Assembly (NCBI GenBank): GCA_018714895.1
Contig: DVMQ01000011.1
Location: 1 to 64,000, forward strand
Reading direction: 5' to 3'
DNA length: 64,000 bases
Source of the DNA: Coprovicinus avistercoris
GTDB taxonomy: Bacteria > Actinomycetota > Coriobacteriia > Coriobacteriales > Atopobiaceae
In this document: one piece after another, positions 9,349-16,786 of the stretch
Layout of the letters: every line of letters starts with the position of its first letter
How positions within the stretch are numbered: position 1 is the stretch's first letter
Notes under the pieces: generated by a model
Told to the model about the DNA's origin: nothing
The model's input: only the letters and a program-made list of their open reading frames with translations
The model's database searches: none
Made by a program: the position numbers and the translations under genes

Positions 9349-9639
9349 TTAGTCCTCGATAACGGCATAGATGTCGTCAGCACGAAGCAGCAGGTAATCC
9401 TCGCCGTCAATCTTTACCTCATTGCCACCAAACTTGCCATAGAAGACCTGGTCTCCAGCCTTAATATCCATGGCAATGCGCTCGCCCTTATCATTGAGCT
9501 TGCCAGCGCCAACGGCGATTACCTCGCCGCGCTGAGGCTTCTCCTGGGCACCGCTCGAAATATACAGACCTGTAGAGGTTTTCTCCTCTTTAGGAGCAGG
9601 CTTAACAAGAACGCGATCACCCAAAGGCTTCAGTGTCAT
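9349..9639 (-). CDS. groS: Co-chaperonin GroES (Hsp10)
   Basis: The 96-residue heptameric lid of the GroEL chamber. It begins MTLKPLGDRVLVKPAPKEE, has the mobile loop around TSTGLYISSGAQEKPQRG and ends DDIYAVIED, as expected. The ATG at 9639 has AAGGAGG 8 nt upstream. It is the first gene of the groES-groEL operon. The 250-bp upstream gap was read for the usual heat-shock sites: neither a CIRCE element nor an HspR (HAIR) inverted repeat is apparent. Confidence 0.98.
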   Translation of the reverse strand: MTLKPLGDRVLVKPAPKEEKTSTGLYISSGAQEKPQRGEVIAVGAGKLNDKGERIAMDIKAGDQVFYGKFGGNEVKIDGEDYLLLRADDIYAVIED

Positions 9640-9734
9640 ATTTAAGAACCTCCTTCTGGGCGCCCCAACGGACGCACATTACGACAACAAGTTCATGTTG
9701 CCGTTCACTCCAACGTTCAGAATTCTACCCAGAC

Positions 9735-9755
9735 ACACGAACTTATACCACAGAA
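9735..9755 (-). promoter_or_regulatory. Candidate extended -10 promoter for groES-groEL
   Basis: On the minus strand TGGTATAAG (ending at 9742) has the extended -10 form TGnTATAAT-like, about 100 nt upstream of groES. No convincing -35 is present. No CIRCE or HAIR operator overlaps it. Confidence 0.35.
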
Positions 9756-9814
9756 GTGAAAAAATCTTCTAACTTCAACTTAGATTTTCTATCTTTGATA
9801 CACGCATTTCATAC

Positions 9815-9845
9815 ATGATGCCCGCAAAATCAATGCAGGCATCAT
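9815..9845 (-). repeat. Hairpin downstream of nadE
   Basis: An 11-bp stem (ATGATGCCTGC / GCGGGCATCAT on the minus strand, one G-U pair) lies 45-75 nt after the nadE stop. It has no T-run, so it may stabilise the 3' end or act as a factor-assisted end rather than an intrinsic terminator. Apart from this, the possible groES promoter and the groES ribosome-binding site, nothing else was seen in 9640-9889. Confidence 0.5.
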
Positions 9846-9889
9846 CATACTCGCTGTCATAGACGTCGCTCTGAGCTTTATCGTAAAAC

Positions 9890-11836
9890 CTATTCGGATA
9901 AAACCTCAAGCTCCTCAAGCTCTGCAAGCCAAAGATCAGCACAGGCATCCGATGGCATACGCAAATCACCGCGTGGACTTACAGCAGCAGAACCAACTTT
10001 TGGTCCATCGGGCAAACAGCTCCGCTTAAATTGCTGTGCAAAATAGCGACGATAAAAGACCTTAAGCCACCTAGCAATGGTTGCATCGTCGTAACGCTCT
10101 CCCAAAGCATGGCGAGCCAAGCGGAATACTTTGCGCGGAGACATACCGTGACGGAGCACTTCATACAAGAAAAAGTCATGCAACTCATAGGGGCCAACGA
10201 GATCTTCAGTACGTTGCGAGATCTTTCCGTCGCCTGTTGCTGGTAGCAGCTCAGGAGAAACGGGAGTATCCAACACATCAAGCAACACGGTTGTCTCGAC
10301 CTCATTGCCACAGCTATCGGCTACATAGCGCACAAGGTGGCGCACAAGTGTTTTGGGCACGCTTGCATTCACTGCATACATTGACATGTGGTCGCCATTA
10401 TAGGTGGCCCACCCCAGTGCGAGTTCAGAAAGATCGCCAGTGCCTATAACCAGACCACCCGCTTGATTGGCAACATCCATAAGAATCTGCGTGCGTTCGC
10501 GAGCCTGAGAATTTTCGTAGGTAACGTCGTGGACGGACTCATCATGACCAATATCTGAGAAATGCTGACGCACGGCAGGAGCAATGGAAATCTCATGTAA
10601 GTCCACCCCAAGTGCATCTGCTAGGCGCACCGCATTGTCATGCGTGCGATCAGTCGTGCCAAACCCAGGCATGGTGACTGCAATTATGCCCTTACGATCG
10701 AGCTCTAAGAGGTCGAATGCTCGCACGGTTACCAACAATGCGAGCGTCGAATCGAGTCCGCCTGAAAGGCCAATGACTGCATGGCGAGAACGTGTGTGTG
10801 CAAGACGCTTTGCAAGACCATGGGCCTGAATTGCAAATACCTCTTCGCATCGCTCTGCTCGACGAGCAGGATCAGACGGTACAAACGGATGTGGATCAAT
10901 CCATCGCGTAAGGGCTGTCTCACACGAAAATGCTTCTTCTCCCAATGAGAAGTCCACGATTTCATATGAAGCAGTTGCAGAGGTTGCATATGTCGACATC
11001 CGCGTACGTTCTGAGATAAGCAACCTGACATCAATCTCAGAAACAGCACGACCTTCTCCAAAGGGTTTTCCCTCTGCCAACATACGGCCATTCTCGGCGA
11101 CCAAATCATGTCCTGAATACACGACGTCCTGCGTGGATTCTCCAGTGCCTGCACTTGCATACACATAGCCACAAATAAGGCGAGCGCTCTGCCCTGTAAC
11201 AAGCGATCTGCGATAGTCCGATTTGCCAACCAGCTCATTGGATGCCGAAAGATTGCAGATGAGCGTTGCACCAGCTTGAGCGTGTTCGATGGAGGGTGGC
11301 TGGGGAACCCAAAGGTCCTCGCAGATCTCTGCTGCCACTACCAGTTCAGGCAGCTCCTCACAACGGAAGAGCACCTTTGAACCAAAGGGCACAGAAGTAT
11401 TTCCTGCATAAGAAATAAATGTCACCTGTTTGGAGCCACGTTCAAAATGGCGGCCTTCATAAAATTCGTTGTACGTCGGAATATGAAGTTTGGGGACAAG
11501 ACCAAGGAGCACACCACGTGCAAGCACAGCGGCACAGTTATAGAGCTTGCCCATGACGCGCACCGGCACACCAACCAGAAGAAGCGCATCCAAATCGGCT
11601 GTCTTGCTTGCAAATGAAGATAAACCCTCTTCAGCAGCACGAATGAGCGATTCCTGCCAAAACAAATCCTCACAGGTATATCCCGTGAGTGCGAGCTCAG
11701 GCAAAACCACGACACGAGCGCCTTCACTCTCAACCACGTTGCGTGCCGCAGCAATACAAGCTTCGACATTGCTTACCACATCAGCAACACGAACCTCCGG
11801 CGTTACAGCAGCAACTTTTACAAATCCATCTTTCAT
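9890..11836 (-). CDS. nadE: Glutamine-dependent NAD+ synthetase
   Basis: Makes NAD+ from deamido-NAD+, ATP and glutamine. The N-terminal nitrilase-type glutaminase domain shows the Glu-Lys-Cys triad (Glu47 in VLPELALTGY, Lys116 in VPKLHIP, Cys172 in EICEDLW). The C-terminal synthetase domain carries the ATP-binding loop SGGLDST (358-364) and the family's GTGDLSELALGW. The 648-residue length fits the two-domain form, so it should use glutamine without a separate amidotransferase. The start at 11836 overlaps the stop of the upstream amidohydrolase by 4 nt (ATGA), so the two are co-translated. Confidence 0.96.
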   Translation of the reverse strand: MKDGFVKVAAVTPEVRVADVVSNVEACIAAARNVVESEGARVVVLPELALTGYTCEDLFWQESLIRAAEEGLSSFASKTADLDALLLVGVPVRVMGKLYNCAAVLARGVLLGLVPKLHIPTYNEFYEGRHFERGSKQVTFISYAGNTSVPFGSKVLFRCEELPELVVAAEICEDLWVPQPPSIEHAQAGATLICNLSASNELVGKSDYRRSLVTGQSARLICGYVYASAGTGESTQDVVYSGHDLVAENGRMLAEGKPFGEGRAVSEIDVRLLISERTRMSTYATSATASYEIVDFSLGEEAFSCETALTRWIDPHPFVPSDPARRAERCEEVFAIQAHGLAKRLAHTRSRHAVIGLSGGLDSTLALLVTVRAFDLLELDRKGIIAVTMPGFGTTDRTHDNAVRLADALGVDLHEISIAPAVRQHFSDIGHDESVHDVTYENSQARERTQILMDVANQAGGLVIGTGDLSELALGWATYNGDHMSMYAVNASVPKTLVRHLVRYVADSCGNEVETTVLLDVLDTPVSPELLPATGDGKISQRTEDLVGPYELHDFFLYEVLRHGMSPRKVFRLARHALGERYDDATIARWLKVFYRRYFAQQFKRSCLPDGPKVGSAAVSPRGDLRMPSDACADLWLAELEELEVLSE

Positions 11837-13485
11837 GCGTGGTTCCTCTCGTTACCAGAAGCACAATTCGCACGGTAGACGCATGTACCACCAACATACG
11901 TTGCCATTGTATGTGCATCGAGAATAGCGTCTGCTGGACAGGTAAGTAAATTAGTATCCCAAACGGCAAAATCTGCCAGATATCCTGGTTGCAGCATCCC
12001 AAGATCGTGCATGCGGCCTACTGCTGCAGCGCTGCCCAAAGAATAAGCTCGCAGCGCTTCTGCTCGCCCGAGATTGTGCTCGGAATGCCAACCATCTTTC
12101 GGCAGATGAGTCTTTGGGTCTTTGCGTACGATAGCGCTATACAACACCTCGCGAGAATCGGGGGAAACAACAGGAGCATCCGTACCAAACGCAAGGGTAA
12201 CTCCCGCTTTGTTGAGCGTATCAAAAGGCCACATACGGGCCGCGTGTTTCTCACCAAGATCTCTATCAGGCTGTGTCGTATCAATCACAATATGGGGTGG
12301 TTGCACCGATGCAATTACATGTGCTCGTGCCATAAGATCAATGTCTTCTGAGCAAATATCTTCAAGATGCTCGATAGTATTGGCGCCCTGCATAGGAGCT
12401 CCATACCTATCGAATGCTTCTGCAAATATTTCTGCTGCACAATGTACGGCTTTGTCGCCAATGGCATGAATGCGAACAGCATGCCCACGAGCAGCAGCAC
12501 CGAGCACAAGAGCACGCATGCGCTCAGGGGCAACGGTTGGACGTCCGCAATCCCCTTCAAAATGCGAATTTTTATAAGGTTCTGAACACCATGCCGTATG
12601 CTGACTCGACACACCATCAAAGAATTGCTTAAAGCCAGGCGCTCGAATGTAATCGCCTTCTAAACGCTCTTGCAAATGCTCAAGATTGCTCTGGTCATCA
12701 GTAAGTGTCGGGAACAGATGAGCTCGCACACGTAAGGTACCGGCAGCTTCAAGCGCTTCGTATACATCCGGCCTTATGCCGTCTGCACCCGGAATAAGAG
12801 AGAGCGCCATGTCACAGACAGCGGTAATACCAAGGGCATTGAGTTGTTGAAAGTATGCCTTATAGATCGGGACAAGTTCTTCTGCGGTGAACGAACCCAA
12901 AATAGCGGCCATAGCTTCCATGCCTGCAGCTTCACGCAGCACGCCCGTAAGATGCCCTGCTTCATCGCGATCATATGACCCTCCAACAGGAGGTTCACTC
13001 TCATCGGTAAGACCAAGCTTCGCCAAACCTGCCGAATTGGTCCATACGGTATGCCCGTCCCCTGAATACATGGCAACGGGTCGATAGGGAAAGGCGGTGT
13101 CGAGTGAAGCGCGTGTTGGTGCCACGGGCGGATTCCACAGGTTATCGCGCCAACCATGAGAAAGAAGCCACGAGGAGCCGGGGTGTGTTTTGGCGAACGC
13201 AACCATGTGAGCAACGCAGTCTTCCTCAGAACTACCTGCATACTCTTCTGCACACGCCGAAGGAAAAAGCGCCGCGTCCAACACATGCTCATGCGCATCA
13301 TGAAAACCCGGACAGACAAAAGCGGCGCCAAAATCGACAATTTCATCGTCTGGTCGACGATGTTGTTGAAGCTCATCCAGTGGAAAGACAGCAGTTATAC
13401 GAGCATTCTCAACAACAATACAGAGCGGAAGCACCCTGTCTTCCGCTCCGGTAAATACCTGTTCTGAACAGAATATGGTCCTCAT
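11833..13485 (-). CDS. YtcJ-like metal-dependent amidohydrolase
   Basis: A 550-residue member of the amidohydrolase superfamily, closest to the YtcJ/LAF3 group. An N-terminal beta-sandwich part is followed by the metal motif in PGFHDAHEH (HxxxH arrangement), later histidines in RIHAIGDKAV and NTIEHLEDI, and the metal aspartate in AFGTDAPV. Members hydrolyse N-acyl or cyclic amide bonds, but the substrate cannot be read from sequence. GAGGTG lies 6 nt before the ATG. It is coupled to nadE by a 4-nt overlap, which may reflect co-transcription more than shared function. Confidence 0.85.
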   Translation of the reverse strand: MRTIFCSEQVFTGAEDRVLPLCIVVENARITAVFPLDELQQHRRPDDEIVDFGAAFVCPGFHDAHEHVLDAALFPSACAEEYAGSSEEDCVAHMVAFAKTHPGSSWLLSHGWRDNLWNPPVAPTRASLDTAFPYRPVAMYSGDGHTVWTNSAGLAKLGLTDESEPPVGGSYDRDEAGHLTGVLREAAGMEAMAAILGSFTAEELVPIYKAYFQQLNALGITAVCDMALSLIPGADGIRPDVYEALEAAGTLRVRAHLFPTLTDDQSNLEHLQERLEGDYIRAPGFKQFFDGVSSQHTAWCSEPYKNSHFEGDCGRPTVAPERMRALVLGAAARGHAVRIHAIGDKAVHCAAEIFAEAFDRYGAPMQGANTIEHLEDICSEDIDLMARAHVIASVQPPHIVIDTTQPDRDLGEKHAARMWPFDTLNKAGVTLAFGTDAPVVSPDSREVLYSAIVRKDPKTHLPKDGWHSEHNLGRAEALRAYSLGSAAAVGRMHDLGMLQPGYLADFAVWDTNLLTCPADAILDAHTMATYVGGTCVYRANCASGNERNHA

Positions 13486-13578
13486 GTGGCACCTCTATCT
13501 GTGCTCAGTGATTGTTGGACCCATTCTCTCACACAGCTTGCTCAGTTCGGCTTTCTGTCACACAACCGATACGTGACA

Positions 13579-14346
13579 TTATTGCTCAAGATATCGGGCG
13601 AGAAACTCGCGTGTACGCTGTTGCTTTGGCATGGTGAGCATCTCTTGAGGTGTACCCCGTTCCACGATAACGCCCTGATCCATAAAGACCACTTCATCAG
13701 ATACGTCACGCGCAAAAGTCATTTCATGAGTTACCACGACCATAGTCATGCCCTCATCTGCTAAATCACGCATGACATTGAGAACTTCGCCTACGATTTC
13801 TGGATCCAACGCCGACGTAGGCTCGTCGAAAAGCATGAGGTCGGGACTCATACAAAGAGCACGCGCAATGGCTACGCGCTGTTTTTGTCCACCCGAAAGT
13901 GTGGATACACTGGCGTGAGCAAATTGTTCCAAGCCAACCTGCGCAAGTCGCTCTAGTGCAATTTCTTCAGCCTCAGCTTTGCTCATACGTTTGAGCGTCA
14001 CAGGTGCAAGAGTGCAATTATCCAGCACGTTTTTATTGTTAAAGAGATTGAACCCCTGAAACACCATGCCAATACGCTCTCGAAGAGCATTGACGTTCAC
14101 GCGATCCGCCGCAAGGTCTGTACCACGAAACCAGACATGTCCTGCATCGGGCACTTCGAGCAAGTTGATGCAGCGTAAAAGCGTTGATTTGCCCGATCCC
14201 GAAGCACCAATAATCGTTACAACCTGACCAGGCATGACATCGAGATTAATGCCCGAAAGCACTTCTCTGCCATCGAATGATTTTCTCAATCCTTCAAGGC
14301 GAACAACCGGTTCTTGCTCTATAGACTCCTCTATCTGCAACAACAT
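13579..14346 (-). CDS. Polar amino-acid ABC transporter, ATP-binding protein
   Basis: The 255-residue ATPase of an amino-acid importer (GlnQ/HisP family). It shows Walker A GASGSGKST, the signature LSGGQKQRVAIARAL, and Walker B LMLFDEPTSALDPE followed by the H-loop VVVTHEM. It is the last gene of the binding protein-permease-ATPase operon and begins 3 nt after the permease stop. No terminator was recognised in the 93 nt before the next gene. The amino acid carried is not identifiable. Confidence 0.93.
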   Translation of the reverse strand: MLLQIEESIEQEPVVRLEGLRKSFDGREVLSGINLDVMPGQVVTIIGASGSGKSTLLRCINLLEVPDAGHVWFRGTDLAADRVNVNALRERIGMVFQGFNLFNNKNVLDNCTLAPVTLKRMSKAEAEEIALERLAQVGLEQFAHASVSTLSGGQKQRVAIARALCMSPDLMLFDEPTSALDPEIVGEVLNVMRDLADEGMTMVVVTHEMTFARDVSDEVVFMDQGVIVERGTPQEMLTMPKQQRTREFLARYLEQ

Positions 14347-14349
14347 AGC

Positions 14350-15564
14350 CTACGCCCTCCCCTCTTCGGCTGTTTGCGAAGCAGCTGTTGGCATGGGCAT
14401 ATCAGAAGTGCTCATAAGTGGTTGTGGACGCACATCAAGACGGCGAGCAAGCATGCCGAGCAGGTGAGACGCAATGAGCGTAAGCATGAGATACACCACC
14501 GCAGCGACCAAATTTGCCTGGAAGTTCTGATAGTAAATACCTGCAACCGTTCTACTTGCAAACATGAGGTCAAACGTACCAATAACTGAAAGTACGGAAG
14601 AGTCTTTAATGTTTACTACCAGCTCGTTAGAAAGGCCGGGGATAGCATTCTTGATACCCTGCGGAAAGACAACTTTGCTCATTGCCTGCCACTGACTTAA
14701 ACCCAAAGAACGCGCAGCTTCAGCCTGGCCAGGGTCAACTGATTCGATACCTCCGCGCAGCACTTCCATCATGTAGGCGCATGAGTTAAGCGAAATCGTT
14801 ACAAGACCTGCTATAAACGTGGTCCAAATCCCATTGATTTGCGTAACGCTCAAAGTTGTTGCACGAAGAAGATTAAACACACCGTAGTAGATAATGCAGC
14901 CTTGCACCATCATTGGTGTGCCACGAACTATCGTGCTGTAAAAACGAGCAAATCCGCCACCTACAACTTTAAGAAAACGCGTGAGGTCGTTGTCGGGTCT
15001 ATCAATTTGCTGCACACGACAAAAGACCAACAGAATGGCAAGAACAAAAGCAATGATGGTGCCAAAGAGCGCCAGGCCAACGGTGGTCATCGCACCCCTT
15101 GCAAAGATGTCACGACCTTGCCACACCATATAGAGCGTGCTTGCAAGCGCATTGTCTGGACGAGATGTTGCAGTAGTAGCTTCAATCCATGCAGCAACAA
15201 ATCCCATGACCACACGGTCAATAAACAAAACAAGCGTGATTGCCCAAACTACATATGAGCCAATGCGCAAAGCGTGACGAACGCCCGTACGAGCAAAAGG
15301 CGAAACCTCTGCGTAGTTATTCCAATGCAGAAGTTTAACCACCAGTCCTGCAAAGGAAATAACCAGCCACAACACGAGCAAATAGTACATGACAAGCTCA
15401 AGGGTGTAGTAATGCGCCAAAAAGCTCATCTGAGATCGCGGGGAACTCGAAAGTAACATGCCGATTAGTGCAACAACGCTGGTACCGAGAAGAACATAAC
15501 GGTGATCGTTGAGCACGAATGACGCCATGCGCCCAAGGCACGTGGTCTTACGTGCTGAATCCAT
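14350..15564 (-). CDS. Polar amino-acid ABC transporter, permease with N-terminal extension
   Basis: A 404-residue inner-membrane permease of the HisM/GlnP family. The permease core has the EAA loop EAARSLGLSQWQAMSKVVFPQG, which contacts the ATPase. Ordinary members are about 220-320 residues; this one has roughly 150 extra N-terminal residues with at least three hydrophobic spans (HRYVLLGTSVVALIGMLL, LVMYYLLVLWLVISFAGL, ALRIGSYVVWAITLVLF). The initiator is an ATG at 15564. It lies 78 nt after the binding-protein gene, with a terminator in between, so it is probably expressed at a lower level. Confidence 0.9.
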   Translation of the reverse strand: MDSARKTTCLGRMASFVLNDHRYVLLGTSVVALIGMLLSSSPRSQMSFLAHYYTLELVMYYLLVLWLVISFAGLVVKLLHWNNYAEVSPFARTGVRHALRIGSYVVWAITLVLFIDRVVMGFVAAWIEATTATSRPDNALASTLYMVWQGRDIFARGAMTTVGLALFGTIIAFVLAILLVFCRVQQIDRPDNDLTRFLKVVGGGFARFYSTIVRGTPMMVQGCIIYYGVFNLLRATTLSVTQINGIWTTFIAGLVTISLNSCAYMMEVLRGGIESVDPGQAEAARSLGLSQWQAMSKVVFPQGIKNAIPGLSNELVVNIKDSSVLSVIGTFDLMFASRTVAGIYYQNFQANLVAAVVYLMLTLIASHLLGMLARRLDVRPQPLMSTSDMPMPTAASQTAEEGRA

Positions 15565-15593
15565 ACAATATCTCCGATTCTGTAGCGTGAATC

Positions 15594-15633
15594 AAAAAAG
15601 AAATGACCCTGGTTTCTTAATGACCAGGGTCAT
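15594..15633 (-). terminator. Internal terminator/attenuator between binding protein and permease genes
   Basis: On the minus strand an 11-bp perfect stem ATGACCCTGGT / ACCAGGGTCAT with a 9-nt loop is followed by TTCTTTTTTG. It sits inside the ABC operon, just after the binding-protein gene, and should let most transcripts stop there so that the binding protein is made in excess. Confidence 0.85.
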
Positions 15634-15642
15634 AAAAAGTCT

Positions 15643-16593
15643 TTACTCGGGCTGTCGCTCCATACAGGCGGTCCATAGCTCCTGACGCTCATCATCAGGA
15701 ATAGCTGCAATGGCCTCATTTACCACAGCGAGAGCAGCATCTTGTCCCTTTGCAACGCCAGCGTTGTCTGGCATCTGAGAGCCCTCAAAACCATCGGTAA
15801 GGTCGAGAACAACAAAGTCGGGATAGGTGTCCAGCAGGCGAGGAGCACTCATCTTTGAGAAGGTGATTGCGTCACAGGCACCACTTTCGAGGCGCTCTAC
15901 AACCAGAGGTACAGTCTCAGCAGGTGTCATGTGATTGACGTCTGGAATCTGTTCAATGACCTCGTCATACATAGTTGCTTGCTGGCCAAGCACCGATGCG
16001 CCGGAAAGATCTTCCAGCGTTGTTGCAGAAGCATACTGAGAGTCCTGCTTGGTAATAACGACGATATCGTCATCAAGATATGAGTCTGAAAAATCAATAG
16101 TCTCTGCACGTTCTGGAGTGGTAGACATGCCTGCGCAAATGATGTCAATCTGACCATTTACCAGGGCATCAACCAATCCGTCAAAAGAGAGCTTCACCGC
16201 TACCGGCTCCACGCCAAAGGCATCAGCAATTCTCTTAGCAATCTGAACGTCATAACCGTCTGCATAGGCGCCGGAAACATTTTCAATTGGAATCGTGTAC
16301 TCAGATTCCTCAGAAACCTGCCAGTTGTATGGCGCATACGCAGCTTCCATGCCCACGCGGAGCACGCTGCCATCGCCCAGCATTGCATTTCCTGAAGCGT
16401 TTTCAGCAGACTCTGAGCCATCCGAAGTTCCCTCAGCAGCTGGTCCACAACCACTCAAAAGAACAGCACCGCCCAAACCGAGCGCAGCAATACCAGAGGC
16501 CTGTAAAAAGTCACGACGAGTGAAAGTACGCTTGCACTTGAGATCACCAGGGGTGGTCGATGTGAAGCGGACGCGTGCATTGATGTCGGACAT
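15643..16593 (-). CDS. Polar amino-acid ABC transporter, substrate-binding lipoprotein
   Basis: A 316-residue periplasmic-binding-protein-like lipoprotein (SBP_bac_3 family). The N-terminus carries a twin-arginine-like motif (FTRRDFLQ) before the hydrophobic segment and ends in a lipobox LLSGC, so the mature protein is probably lipid-anchored outside. The binding fold starts RVGMEAAYAPYNW and contains SFDGLVDALVNGQIDIICAGM and STTPERAETIDFS, typical of polar amino-acid binders. I chose the ATG at 16593 because AAGGGGAG lies just upstream and the signal peptide is then near the start. The open frame runs further upstream but adds an unrelated leader. First gene of the operon. Confidence 0.93.
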   Translation of the reverse strand: MSDINARVRFTSTTPGDLKCKRTFTRRDFLQASGIAALGLGGAVLLSGCGPAAEGTSDGSESAENASGNAMLGDGSVLRVGMEAAYAPYNWQVSEESEYTIPIENVSGAYADGYDVQIAKRIADAFGVEPVAVKLSFDGLVDALVNGQIDIICAGMSTTPERAETIDFSDSYLDDDIVVITKQDSQYASATTLEDLSGASVLGQQATMYDEVIEQIPDVNHMTPAETVPLVVERLESGACDAITFSKMSAPRLLDTYPDFVVLDLTDGFEGSQMPDNAGVAKGQDAALAVVNEAIAAIPDDERQELWTACMERQPE

Positions 16594-16734
16594 ACTTCTC
16601 CCCTTTCGATCCCGTAGCTCTGGGCTATTTTGGAATAAACGATGCAAACCAATTCGGTTCACGTGGGGCAGAAGATACGCTCTTTGGCACTTCCTCAGAA
16701 GTGGCAATTTGTGCTTCGTAACACAATAGCAATA

Positions 16735-16771
16735 AATTGGACTGGATTTTAGATATGTTTTAAGTCCAATT
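16735..16771. repeat. Inverted repeat upstream of the amino-acid ABC operon
   Basis: Arms AATTGGACT (16735-16743) and AGTCCAATT (16763-16771) are perfectly complementary, separated by 19 nt. The element lies between the tsaD end of the fused gene and the binding-protein gene, so it could be a weak 3' hairpin or an operator for the transporter operon. No T-run follows. Confidence 0.4.
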
Positions 16772-16786
16772 ATGCCAATATCACTC

